Shown: one piece after another, positions 1-11,032 of the stretch | How the letters are laid out: the number at the start of each line of letters is the position of its first letter | Position numbering within the stretch: position 1 is the first letter of the stretch | Source of the DNA: Paracoccaceae bacterium | GTDB taxonomy: Bacteria; Pseudomonadota; Alphaproteobacteria; Rhodobacterales; Rhodobacteraceae | DNA length: 64,000 nt | Direction: 5' to 3' | NCBI GenBank assembly: GCA_014323785.1 | Contig: JACONJ010000058.1 | Location: 1-64,000 of the forward strand | Translations under genes and position numbers: made by a program | The notes under the pieces: generated by a model | What the model was told of the DNA's origin: nothing | The model's input: only the letters and a program-made list of their open reading frames with translations | The model's database searches: none

Positions 1-759
1 GACGTGCTCTACGGCCATGGTGGCGATGACGTGCTTTCTGGCGAACTGGGGGATAATACGCTGGACGGCGGTCAGGGCAATGACACGCTCAAGGGCAACA
101 ACGGCAACGACGTGCTTATTGGGGGTGACAACAATGACAGGCTTATCGGTGGCCGCGGCACCGACAGGCTGCAGGGCGGCAGCGGTGCTGATTACCTGGA
201 CGCCGGCTTGGACGATGATACGCTGCAGGGCGGCGGGGGCAGCGACACGCTGCAGGGCGGCGCGGGAAATGACCTGGCCACCTATGCCGGGTCGTTTGCG
301 AGTGTGACTGTCAGCCTGATCCCGGGCGCGTTCAACTCCGGTGGCCATGCCCAAGGCGATGTGCTGAACAGTATTGAGCGCATCCGCGGCTCCAAACATG
401 CCGATGTCTTGATCGGTGATGTTGGCAACAACCGGATCAGGGGCGAAGGCGGGGCCGACACGCTGACCGGCGGTGGTGGCGACACGGATTACGACGTTTT
501 CATCTTCGTTGAGGACTGGGCCGATGGCACGGTCATCACCGATTTTAATGTGATTGATGACCAGATCAAATACAAGGGGCTGGATACGAATGATGTGTCC
601 TTCGCAAATCACGATAGCGACGGGGATGGCACGAATGACGGTGTTACCGCCACCTTGGCTGGCAGTGGCAACGTCCTGCTGCTGCAGGGCGTGGATTACG
701 ACGTTCTTATGGATAATGAGCAGGTCGGCGGAGACGGCACGGGAATTTTCATCATCTGA
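1..759 (+). CDS. RTX / hemolysin-type calcium-binding repeat protein, C-terminal fragment (5' end outside window)
   Basis: Open from base 1 in frame; many GGxGxDxLxGGxGxD nonapeptides (e.g. GGQGNDTLKGNNGNDVLIGG) followed by a DYDVFIFVEDWADGTVITDF terminal module; stop TGA 757-759. Confidence 0.9.
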   Translation, partial: DVLYGHGGDDVLSGELGDNTLDGGQGNDTLKGNNGNDVLIGGDNNDRLIGGRGTDRLQGGSGADYLDAGLDDDTLQGGGGSDTLQGGAGNDLATYAGSFASVTVSLIPGAFNSGGHAQGDVLNSIERIRGSKHADVLIGDVGNNRIRGEGGADTLTGGGGDTDYDVFIFVEDWADGTVITDFNVIDDQIKYKGLDTNDVSFANHDSDGDGTNDGVTATLAGSGNVLLLQGVDYDVLMDNEQVGGDGTGIFII

Positions 760-905
760 CCCCGCCAGCCCGGTGGCTGGTCCAGTGCCAGCACGGCACA
801 CACAACAGGCCCGGCCGCGCCCGGGCCGTGCAGGGGGGGTGCGGGCGTGGCCCCCCGCCACACCCCAACCGGCGACAGGACAGCCCAAGTGAAGGCCCGC
901 GTGAT

Positions 906-2396
906 ATGACGGAACGCCCCATCTGGAACATGGCCACCGGGATCACGGATATTAAACCCGACCGCGCCGAACCTGGCGGCTCGGAAATCCCCGGCATCCG
1001 GGCCGTGTGGGCAGAACAAAGGGCGCGGCTGAAGGGTAGCCCCCAACTGGCAGAGTTCACGGAACGGCTAAGCCGTGAATGGGCAATTGAAACCAGCGTA
1101 ATCGAAAACCTGTACGAGATTGAACGCGGCGTCACGCAAACGCTGATCGAAAAGGGGTTTCAGGCCGACCTCATAAGCCATGGCACAACAAACAAACCCC
1201 GGGGCTATGTGCTCCAGCTCCTGCGCGACCAGAAGGATGCGCTTGACGGGGTTTTTGACTTCGTGAAAGGTGGCCGCAGCCTCTCGGTTTCCTACATCAG
1301 GGAACTTCACGCCGCCCTGCTGCGCAGCCAGCACACAACAGAAGGCGTGGACGCACAAGGGCAGCACATCAAAATCCCTTTGATCAAAGGGGCATGGAAG
1401 AAGCAGCCGAACCATCCCGTGCGGGAGGGCATCGCGTATAAATACTGCCCACCCGAACACGTTCAATCAGAGGTGGAACGCCTGATCACCCTGCACGGGC
1501 AGCACGTGGCGGATGATGTGCCGGATGATGTCCAGGCCGCGTGGCTGCATCACCGGTTCACCCGGATTCATCCGTTTCAGGATGGGAATGGCCGCGTTGC
1601 CCGCGCGATTGTCACCTTGGTGCTGGTAAAGCAGGGCCTGTTCCCCCTTGTTGTCACGCGCGATGACAAGCCGGAATACATTGACGCCCTCGAAGCGGCA
1701 GACGGGGGCGATCTGAAACCCCTTATTGCGCTGATCACACGGCTTCAGATGGCGCAGTTCCGCAAGGCCAGCGCGATTTCCGAATCCGTGCTGGCCAGGG
1801 AACCCGAATCTGCGGTTGCAGATCACGTTCAAACGGCCCTTGACGACCTTCGCAAAGCGGCCGGTAAGGCTGCGGCTGACAAACGAGAGGAATTTGAAAA
1901 GGTCTTTGATTATGCCGCCGCCATTGAGCAGGATATTAAAGACAGGCTGAACGCGATCACACCGGAACTGGAGGGCGCAGTGCAGCAAATCCTGGATAAC
2001 GCGGCCGTGCAGGTTAACCGAAGCGACGCTGAAACAGGCCACTATTTCCGCGCCCAGATTGTGGACACCGCCAAAAATCACCTGGGCTATTTTGCGAATA
2101 CCCGTGCATACCGGGCGTGGGTGGCACTTAACCTGAAGTGGTCGCGCCGGGCAAAACTGGTGTTTGCCATCCACGGCATCGGCAGGCCGTTTAATGGCAG
2201 CCTGATTTGCGCCCCATCCCTTGAATTCAAAGACCTTGATGAGGATGGGGCACCGCACACAGCACGGGTTCCCTTGGCCGAAGACGGGTTTGTTTTCTTT
2301 TATACCGAGGCCGAAGATCGCATTTTGGCGTGCTTCCGGCCCTGGCGGGAGCACGTGCTCACAACCGCCCTGCGAGAGGTAACACAAAACCTGTAA
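906..2396 (+). CDS. Fic/DOC family protein (putative AMPylase) with long C-terminal extension
   Basis: Canonical Fic motif IHPFQDGNGRVAR; class II-like inhibitory motif TSVIEN ((S/T)xxxE(G/N)) upstream; ATG at 906 in frame with the listed ORF. Confidence 0.9.
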   Translation: MTERPIWNMATGITDIKPDRAEPGGSEIPGIRAVWAEQRARLKGSPQLAEFTERLSREWAIETSVIENLYEIERGVTQTLIEKGFQADLISHGTTNKPRGYVLQLLRDQKDALDGVFDFVKGGRSLSVSYIRELHAALLRSQHTTEGVDAQGQHIKIPLIKGAWKKQPNHPVREGIAYKYCPPEHVQSEVERLITLHGQHVADDVPDDVQAAWLHHRFTRIHPFQDGNGRVARAIVTLVLVKQGLFPLVVTRDDKPEYIDALEAADGGDLKPLIALITRLQMAQFRKASAISESVLAREPESAVADHVQTALDDLRKAAGKAAADKREEFEKVFDYAAAIEQDIKDRLNAITPELEGAVQQILDNAAVQVNRSDAETGHYFRAQIVDTAKNHLGYFANTRAYRAWVALNLKWSRRAKLVFAIHGIGRPFNGSLICAPSLEFKDLDEDGAPHTARVPLAEDGFVFFYTEAEDRILACFRPWREHVLTTALREVTQNL

Positions 2397-2460
2397 CACC
2401 TGTAACGCGGCCTTCCCGCACCCCCAAAACACAGGGTAAAAATTCACAAACACCGGAACC

Positions 2461-2535
2461 TGGCTGGGGTGGTAGGATTCGAACCTACGGTACACGGTAC
2501 CAAAAACCGCTGCCTTACCACTTGGCTACACCCCA
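2461..2535 (-). tRNA. tRNA-Gln (anticodon TTG), CCA encoded
   Basis: Reverse complement TGGGGTGTAGCCAAGTGGTAAGGCAGCGGTTTTTGGTACCGTGTACCGTAGGTTCGAATCCTACCACCCCAGCCA folds as a full cloverleaf: acceptor TGGGGTG/CACCCCA, T-arm GTAGG TTCGAAT CCTAC, anticodon loop TTTTGGT. Confidence 0.97.
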
Positions 2536-2647
2536 ACGCTGATGCGCTGGCTACGCCACAGAGGCCACAGAGTCAAGCCCTCTGGCCGATTTTCGGTGGC
2601 AAGCCTTGCGTTCTTCCCGCGCGATCCCTGCGGGGCTGATGATGCTG

Positions 2648-4144
2648 TCAGAACGTCTGGTCATAATCGCCAACCGATGGCTCGGTCCGGATGACGGCGT
2701 CCAGATCGTGGAAGATCGCGCGCATCTCGGCCGCACTCTCGGGGCTTTCACAAACCACCACAAGGTTCGGTGTGTTGGAAGAGGCACGGACCAAACCCCA
2801 CGCCCCATTGTCCAGCACCACCCGCGCACCATTGACGGTGATCACCTGCGTGATCCTGCGCCCGCCAAGCGTGCCCCCCTCGGCGGCCTTTGCCCTTAGC
2901 CTGGCCACAAGCCGCGCCAGCACTTGGTACTTCTGCGTATCGGCGCAATAGGGTGACATGGTCGGCGTGGCGAAGGTTTGTGGCAAGGCGCGGCGCAGGT
3001 CGGCCATTGATTTTCCGGGGTTCCGATCCATCAGCTTGCAGATTTCAACAGCAGCACGCAGGCCGCAGTCATAGCCGCGCCCGATGGGGGGGGCCAGAAA
3101 GTAGTGGCCCGATTTCTCAAACCCTGCCAGGGCCCCCACCGCGTGCATGCGGCACTTTATATGGCTGTGGCCGGTTTTCCAGTAATCCGCTTTGGCACCA
3201 TGGGCTTTCAACGCGGGGTCCGAGGCGAACAGCCCGGTGGATTTGACATCCGCCACAAAGGTTGCGCCCGGATAAAGCCGGGCCAGATCGCGGGCCAGGA
3301 TTACGCCCATTTTATCGGCAAAGATTTCCTCTCCCTCATTGTCAACCACGCCGCAACGGTCGCCATCGCCATCAAACCCAAGCGCAAAATCAGCACCCGA
3401 GGCGCGAACGCTGGTGGCCATGTCGTGCAGCATGTCCAGATTCTCGGGGTTCGGGTTGTAGTTTGGAAAGGTGTAGTCAAGCGTGGTATGAGAGGGCACA
3501 ACCTCTACCCCCAAACGCCGAAACAGTTCGGGGGCAAAGGCGGACGCGGTACCGTTGCCTGTGGCGCAGACAACCTTGAGCTTTCGGGTGATCCGGACAC
3601 CGCCCGCCAGGTCGTCCAGGTAGGCTGCGCGCACCCCATCAATGAACGCATAACCGCCGCCGGGGCGGGCCTTTCCCGCGCCGCCCATCACAATATCGCG
3701 CAGGTGGCTCATCTGATCCGGGCCATGGGTCAGCGGGCGGTGAAAGCCCATTTTGACCCCAGTCCAGCCGTTCGGGTTGTGTGAGGCCGTCACCATCGCC
3801 ACCGCCGGTGCATCAAGGTGGAACTGCGCGAAATAGGCCATGGGGCTGATGGCGGTGCCGATATCCTTTACCTGGATGCCCGCCTGCATCAGCCCCAGGA
3901 TCAGGGCGTTTTTCACCGAAAGCGAGTACTCGCGGTAATCGTTCCCCACCGCGATCACGGGCGCGATCCCGGCCTCATACATCTGTGTGCCCAGGCCCAG
4001 GCCAAGCGCAGAAAGGCCGGGCAGATTGATCTCATCCGGGTATTTCCAGCGTGCGTCATATTCACGAAAACCCGCGGGTGCGATCATCGGAACGTGCAGG
4101 AAATCCCAGCAGTTCCGCGTCACTTCGGGCAGGGGTGTTTTCAT
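2648..4144 (-). CDS. phosphomannomutase/phosphoglucomutase
   Basis: TASHNPNGWTGVK phosphoserine loop and GFDGDGDRCGVVD metal-binding motif of the alpha-D-phosphohexomutase family; internal ATG at 4144 chosen as start. Confidence 0.93.
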   Translation of the reverse strand: MKTPLPEVTRNCWDFLHVPMIAPAGFREYDARWKYPDEINLPGLSALGLGLGTQMYEAGIAPVIAVGNDYREYSLSVKNALILGLMQAGIQVKDIGTAISPMAYFAQFHLDAPAVAMVTASHNPNGWTGVKMGFHRPLTHGPDQMSHLRDIVMGGAGKARPGGGYAFIDGVRAAYLDDLAGGVRITRKLKVVCATGNGTASAFAPELFRRLGVEVVPSHTTLDYTFPNYNPNPENLDMLHDMATSVRASGADFALGFDGDGDRCGVVDNEGEEIFADKMGVILARDLARLYPGATFVADVKSTGLFASDPALKAHGAKADYWKTGHSHIKCRMHAVGALAGFEKSGHYFLAPPIGRGYDCGLRAAVEICKLMDRNPGKSMADLRRALPQTFATPTMSPYCADTQKYQVLARLVARLRAKAAEGGTLGGRRITQVITVNGARVVLDNGAWGLVRASSNTPNLVVVCESPESAAEMRAIFHDLDAVIRTEPSVGDYDQTF

Positions 4145-4163
4145 CGGGGCAGCTCCGTTCAGG

Positions 4164-4997
4164 TCAAAGGCGAATGGGGGCTTCTTTCGCAAGGGCATCA
4201 AATTGCATCCAGGTTCTGATCAAACCCGGCATATCCGACAGGTGAATCATATTCGGCCCGTCGCAGGGGGCCGTGTCGGGGTCTTGATGGGTTTCGGTGA
4301 ACAGCCCGCCAATCCCAAGGGCGATGGCGGCCCGCGCCAGGACCGGGGCAAATTCCCGCTGCCCGCCAGAGGTTCCCCCCAATCCGCCGGGCTGTGCGAC
4401 GGCATGGGTGGCATCCATGACAACCGGGTAGCCTGTCCTGGCCATTTCCGGCAGGGAGCGCATATCAACCACAAGCGTGTTATAGCCGAATGACACCCCG
4501 CGTTCCGTCAAAAGAATACGCCTGTTGCCCGTGCTTTCGATCTTGGCAACCACGTGGGCCATGTCCCAGGGGGCCATGAATTGGCCCTTTTTGACGTTGA
4601 TCGCCGCGCCCGTTTTGCCGGCCGCAAGCAGCAGCGGGGTTTGACGGCACAGAAAGGCCGGGATTTGCAGAACATCACAGACCGCGGCCACGGGGGCGCA
4701 ATGTTCCGGTTCATGAACATCCGTCAAAACCGGAACGCCAATCGCGGCTTTCACGGATTGCAGAACCTTCAGCCCCTGTTCCAGGCCAGGGGCCGGGGCG
4801 GCGGTGATTGAACTGCGGTTGGCCTTGTCGTAGGAGCCCTTGAACACATACTGCGCCCCGGCCGCGTTGCAGGCGTCTTTCAGGGTGCCCGCAATCATGT
4901 GTGCATGATCCACGCTTTCCAACTGGCAGGGCCCCGCGATGACTGTTAATGTGCGGTCATTGCCGCAGGTCACCGCACCGATGTTTACGTGTTTCAT
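4164..4997 (-). CDS. kdsA: 3-deoxy-8-phosphooctulonate synthase (KDO-8P synthase)
   Basis: VIAGPCQLES...FKGSYDKANRSS, TDVHEPEH, QTPLLLAAGKTG motifs of KdsA. Confidence 0.95.
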   Translation of the reverse strand: MKHVNIGAVTCGNDRTLTVIAGPCQLESVDHAHMIAGTLKDACNAAGAQYVFKGSYDKANRSSITAAPAPGLEQGLKVLQSVKAAIGVPVLTDVHEPEHCAPVAAVCDVLQIPAFLCRQTPLLLAAGKTGAAINVKKGQFMAPWDMAHVVAKIESTGNRRILLTERGVSFGYNTLVVDMRSLPEMARTGYPVVMDATHAVAQPGGLGGTSGGQREFAPVLARAAIALGIGGLFTETHQDPDTAPCDGPNMIHLSDMPGLIRTWMQFDALAKEAPIRL

Positions 4998-5276
4998 GTT
5001 CCGGGCATAAATCTGTTTGCAGATGGTATGATGCGATTAAACGCCGGAACAGACCCGAAAGGCAAGCCCGCATATTTCGCGCCCGTTCCGCGGTTGCGCT
5101 TGGAACAGGCGACATCGATGTTTTGCGCCCGAAAAATTTTGTTCTTAATCAATGGGTTAAACCAAAATGCGAAAAGATGAAAACAGACGTTGCAACATCT
5201 CAAGATTGTCATTAAGGTTTTGCACAAGTGCTGGCAATCCCGCCCGCACCTGAAAACCAGACCAGATGGGGGCACA

Positions 5277-5438
5277 ATGGCTACGAGGAAATGGAAAGTA
5301 CGAATTCGCTTGTCCAAGTCCGGCGGTATCCAACAAACCGTCTATGTGGATGCAGATTATGCATACAATGCCAAGCTGATGATCGAAGCCCAATACGGTG
5401 CAGGATGCATCGTTGGTGGCTCGCCGCAACCAGCCTAA
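5277..5438 (+). CDS. small conserved-looking hypothetical protein (53 aa)
   Basis: MATRKWKVRIRLSKSGGIQQTVYVDADYAYNAKLMIEAQYGAGCIVGGSPQPA; compact beta-rich fold-like composition; resembles short proteins with a 'VYADxxxxAKxxxEAQYG' core, from memory only. Confidence 0.55.
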   Translation: MATRKWKVRIRLSKSGGIQQTVYVDADYAYNAKLMIEAQYGAGCIVGGSPQPA

Positions 5439-5544
5439 CTCACCGCAATCGCGATGATCGCACCGCCCGTCAGCAGTGATGGGCCAGTGGTTCTGCCCGG
5501 TGCACGATACAGGCATCGGGCAGCACTGTTCAGGCAAGCGCACC

Positions 5545-5757
5545 CTAGGCGATTCCCGCAGTGATTGCACCGGTTAGGACCGAACCCTCAATCCCCACAT
5601 CCGCACCCAGGGTACCCATGGGCAAACCTTTGGGGCTTGCACGCACCAGCCTGCGGATGATAGCCAGCCGTTTTTCGGATCCAAGCGCGGCAAAGGCCGT
5701 TGCGGCCCAGACGATGTCGGACGGGGGGAAGGTTATCCTGTTTCATATTTCCATATT
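5545..5757 (-). pseudogene. remnant of an ArsR/SmtB-type HTH regulator (N-terminal part)
   Basis: Reverse-strand frame reads ..SDIVWAATAFAALGSEKRLAIIRRLVRASPKGLPMGTLGADVGIEGSVLTGAITAGIA*. The nearest upstream ATG (MKQDNLPP) is out of frame by one base at a C6 tract; no full-length ORF. Confidence 0.55.
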
Positions 5758-5822
5758 TATAGAAACAACGAAATCTTGTCAATTGCTTTTCTTTTGGTGC
5801 GCCCGGCTTTATACCTTTTTCC

Positions 5823-6413
5823 ATGCAATCCATGAGCCTGGCAGATGAGATCAGGCGATGTCGCCTTTGCGCCGGGCAGTTCCGCGCCACAGCCACCGGC
5901 CACGCCCCGCGCCCTGTGGTGTGGTTTGACCCCGCCGCGCGAATCCTTGTGGCCGGCCAGGCACCAGGGCGGCGTGTGCATGAAACGGGCCTGCCGTTCA
6001 ATGACCGTTCCGGTGACCGGCTGCGGGACTGGATGGGGCTTGACCGGGCGCAGTTCTATGACCGGTCCCGCCTGGCCATTGTGTCCATGGCGTTCTGCTT
6101 TCCGGGCTATGATGCGCATGGCAGAGATCTGCCGCCGCCAAAGATTTGCGCGGCGACTTGGCGTGAACGGGTGATGGCGACCCTGCCCAACATTGCCCTG
6201 ACCCTTCTGGTCGGCGGTTCTGCCCACAACTGGCACTTGGGGCGCAAGGCCCGGGTGGCTGATACGGTTGCCGCTTGGCACAGTTTGCCGCCCGGCGTTA
6301 TGGCATTGCCGCACCCGTCCTGGCGCAATACGGACTGGCTAAGGAAGAACCCCTGGTTCGCGGCCCGGCTTTTGCCGGTTTTGCGCACCCGAGTGGCAGA
6401 GGCTTTGCGATGA
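5823..6413 (+). CDS. uracil-DNA glycosylase family protein
   Basis: CRLCAGQF...ILVAGQAPGRRVHETGLPFNDRSGDRLRDWMG and LPHPSWRNT motifs of the UDG superfamily. Confidence 0.88.
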   Translation: MQSMSLADEIRRCRLCAGQFRATATGHAPRPVVWFDPAARILVAGQAPGRRVHETGLPFNDRSGDRLRDWMGLDRAQFYDRSRLAIVSMAFCFPGYDAHGRDLPPPKICAATWRERVMATLPNIALTLLVGGSAHNWHLGRKARVADTVAAWHSLPPGVMALPHPSWRNTDWLRKNPWFAARLLPVLRTRVAEALR

Positions 6414-6487
6414 CGACACCCCATGGAACATCAAACGGCCAGTGGCCGGGTGGCCCACACAGAGCTGGCCTTGCGTGATGTCAGCGG

Positions 6488-8889
<2,402 letters not shown>

Positions 8890-9053
8890 TGCGTATACTC
8901 CCCCCCATTTGCATCCTGGGAAATAAAAACAGAGGAGTCAATTGCGACGGTCCAGAATGCCGCGGCCCCACCAAAGATCCTAATCCGAATGGGACTCGAT
9001 TTGCAGTTGATGATCCTAACGCGGGGTTAATCCAGCCAGGGGCAGGGCGGTGA

Positions 9054-10208
9054 TCAGGCCGGAATGCTTTTGCGCACACGCATTGCTGTGACGAAGCGTT
9101 CAAACAGGTCATAACTGTCCTGCGGTCCTGGGCTTGCTTCCGGGTGGTATTGCACCGAGAACACGGGCTGGCCTTCCACGCAAAGGCCGCAATTTGACCC
9201 GTCGAACAGTGAAACATGCGTCTCTTTCACACCCTTGGGCAGGCTTTGGCGGTCCACAGTAAAGCCATGGTTCATCGAGGTGATTTTGACCTTGCCGGTT
9301 TCCAGGTCTTTCACAGGGTGGTTTGCCCCGTGATGGCCGTGCTTCATCTTGACGGTCCGCGCCCCCAGGGTCAGGGCCAGCATCTGGTGGCCCAGGCAGA
9401 TGCCAAAGACGGGCAGGTCAGCCTTGAGCACCTGCCGGATCATCGGGATGGCGTAGGCACCGGTTGCGGCCGGATCGCCGGGGCCGTTCGACAGAAACAC
9501 TCCGTCCGGCGCCCGGGCCAGCACATCTTCCGCCGTTGCGGTGGCGGGCATCACAGTGACATCGCACCCGGCAGAGGCAAGGCAGCGCAGAATGTTGCGC
9601 TTGGCACCATAGTCGACCGCCACAACCTTTGGGCCCGGCCCCTTGCGCCGGCTGTAGCCCCTGGGCCAGGCCCACCGCAGTTCATCCCACCGGCAGGGTT
9701 GCGCACAGGTGACATCCCTGGCCATATCCGCGCCCTCGAGCCCGGCAAAGCCCCGGGCCGCAACCGCCAATGCGTCCGTATCGAACTGTCCCTTTGGATC
9801 GTGGGCCAGGGACGCATGGGCTGCGCCCTGCCGGCGGATGGCACGGGTCAGGCGGCGGGTATCAACACCGCTGATGCAGATGCGCCCGCGTTTTGCCAGC
9901 CAGTGTGTCAGCTCCCCCCTGGCCCGCCAATTCGAGGGTGATGTCGAATGCCATCTCACCACCATGCCCGCGGCCACCGCACCGGTGGTTTCGTCATCAT
10001 CGGCATTCACGCCGGTGTTGCCGATGTGGGGAAAGGTAAAGATGACAATCTGCCCAGCATAGGACGGGTCGGTCATAATCTCCTGATACCCGGTCATGGC
10101 GGTGTTGAAACACAGCTCGGCCACCGTTTGGCCCGTAGCACCAAAGCCGCGTCCGTAAAAGGCCGTACCATCGGCCAGCACCAGGCAGGCGGTCGGGATG
10201 TCTGGCAT
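9054..10208 (-). CDS. carA: carbamoyl-phosphate synthase small subunit
   Basis: MPDIPTACLVLADGTAFYGRGFGATG...; class I amidotransferase GICLGHQML and FSVQYHPEASPGPQDS. Confidence 0.97.
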   Translation of the reverse strand: MPDIPTACLVLADGTAFYGRGFGATGQTVAELCFNTAMTGYQEIMTDPSYAGQIVIFTFPHIGNTGVNADDDETTGAVAAGMVVRWHSTSPSNWRARGELTHWLAKRGRICISGVDTRRLTRAIRRQGAAHASLAHDPKGQFDTDALAVAARGFAGLEGADMARDVTCAQPCRWDELRWAWPRGYSRRKGPGPKVVAVDYGAKRNILRCLASAGCDVTVMPATATAEDVLARAPDGVFLSNGPGDPAATGAYAIPMIRQVLKADLPVFGICLGHQMLALTLGARTVKMKHGHHGANHPVKDLETGKVKITSMNHGFTVDRQSLPKGVKETHVSLFDGSNCGLCVEGQPVFSVQYHPEASPGPQDSYDLFERFVTAMRVRKSIPA

Positions 10209-10284
10209 GGGTGACTCCGCGCTTGGATATACAGGGCCGGAAAACCGCATGAACCCTATGGCTGGTTCACGGCACGGTCAAGCT

Positions 10285-10383
10285 TCCGCATGCGTGCCCG
10301 GCGGGCATGTTGCAACATTTACCGGGTTGTGGTTGTGCTTGACAGATCAGCTCCGCATGCGTGCCCAGCGGGCATGTTGCAAC
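10285..10383. repeat. pair of 32-bp direct repeats (10285-10316, 10352-10383; 67-bp period)
   Basis: tccgcatgcgtgcccggcgggcatgttgcaac and tccgcatgcgtgcccagcgggcatgttgcaac; one mismatch. Confidence 0.95.
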
Positions 10384-10464
10384 AGGTGACCGGATGGCCT
10401 ATTGACAGCCACATCAGGCCGGACCATGGCCTTGATTTCGGAAACCGCCACAGGAAAACGCACC

Positions 10465-10923
10465 ATGCCACTCAGAGAGCGGATTACATCGGCGATGAAA
10501 TCGGCCATGAAGGAACAGGACGCCCCGCGGCTGTCAACGCTTCGGCTGATCAACGCCGCGATCAAGGATCACGACATCAATGCCCGTGCCAAAGGCAATC
10601 ATGATGGTGTAGACGACGCTTCCGTGCGTCAAATCCTTGGCAAAATGGTCAAACAGCGCCAGGAAAGCACACAAGCCTATGAAGAGGGCGGACGCTTGGA
10701 ATTAGCCGCAGGGGAACAGGCCGAGATTGCAGTGATCAAGGAATTTCTTCCCCGGCAACTGTCGGAAGCGGAGATCGCGGTCGCCATTCAGGATGCGATC
10801 ACGGGTACAGGGGCCAGGGATATCCGCGACATGGGCCGTGTGATGGGCGCGTTGAAATCAAAATACTCTGGGCAGATGGACTTTGGGCGCGTCGGCCCAA
10901 TGGTCAAGGATCACCTGGCCTGA
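10465..10923 (+). CDS. yqeY: GatB/YqeY domain-containing protein
   Basis: MPLRERITSAMKSAMKEQDAPRLSTLRLINAAIKD... FLPRQLSEAEI... MGRVMGALKSKYSGQMDFGRVG typical of YqeY. Confidence 0.92.
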   Translation: MPLRERITSAMKSAMKEQDAPRLSTLRLINAAIKDHDINARAKGNHDGVDDASVRQILGKMVKQRQESTQAYEEGGRLELAAGEQAEIAVIKEFLPRQLSEAEIAVAIQDAITGTGARDIRDMGRVMGALKSKYSGQMDFGRVGPMVKDHLA

Positions 10924-10962
10924 CCCCGGCCACCAGCGGGCTGTCCGGCGGCAAACGCGAAC

Positions 10963-10991
10963 GGCGACCGGGGTTTGGATCCCCGGTCGCC
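10963..10991. terminator. strong hairpin, probable bidirectional terminator between convergent yqeY and RTX gene
   Basis: ggcgaccgggg tttggat ccccggtcgcc: perfect 11-bp stem, 7-nt loop. Confidence 0.65.
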
Positions 10992-11032
10992 GCGAGAGTT
11001 CAGGTGAACAGGCGATGGTGATCACGCATCCA

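Noticed and set aside
1467-2495. 342-aa minus-strand ORF over the Fic gene
   Set aside because: Antisense to the Fic CDS and runs into the tRNA-Gln gene; no recognisable domain
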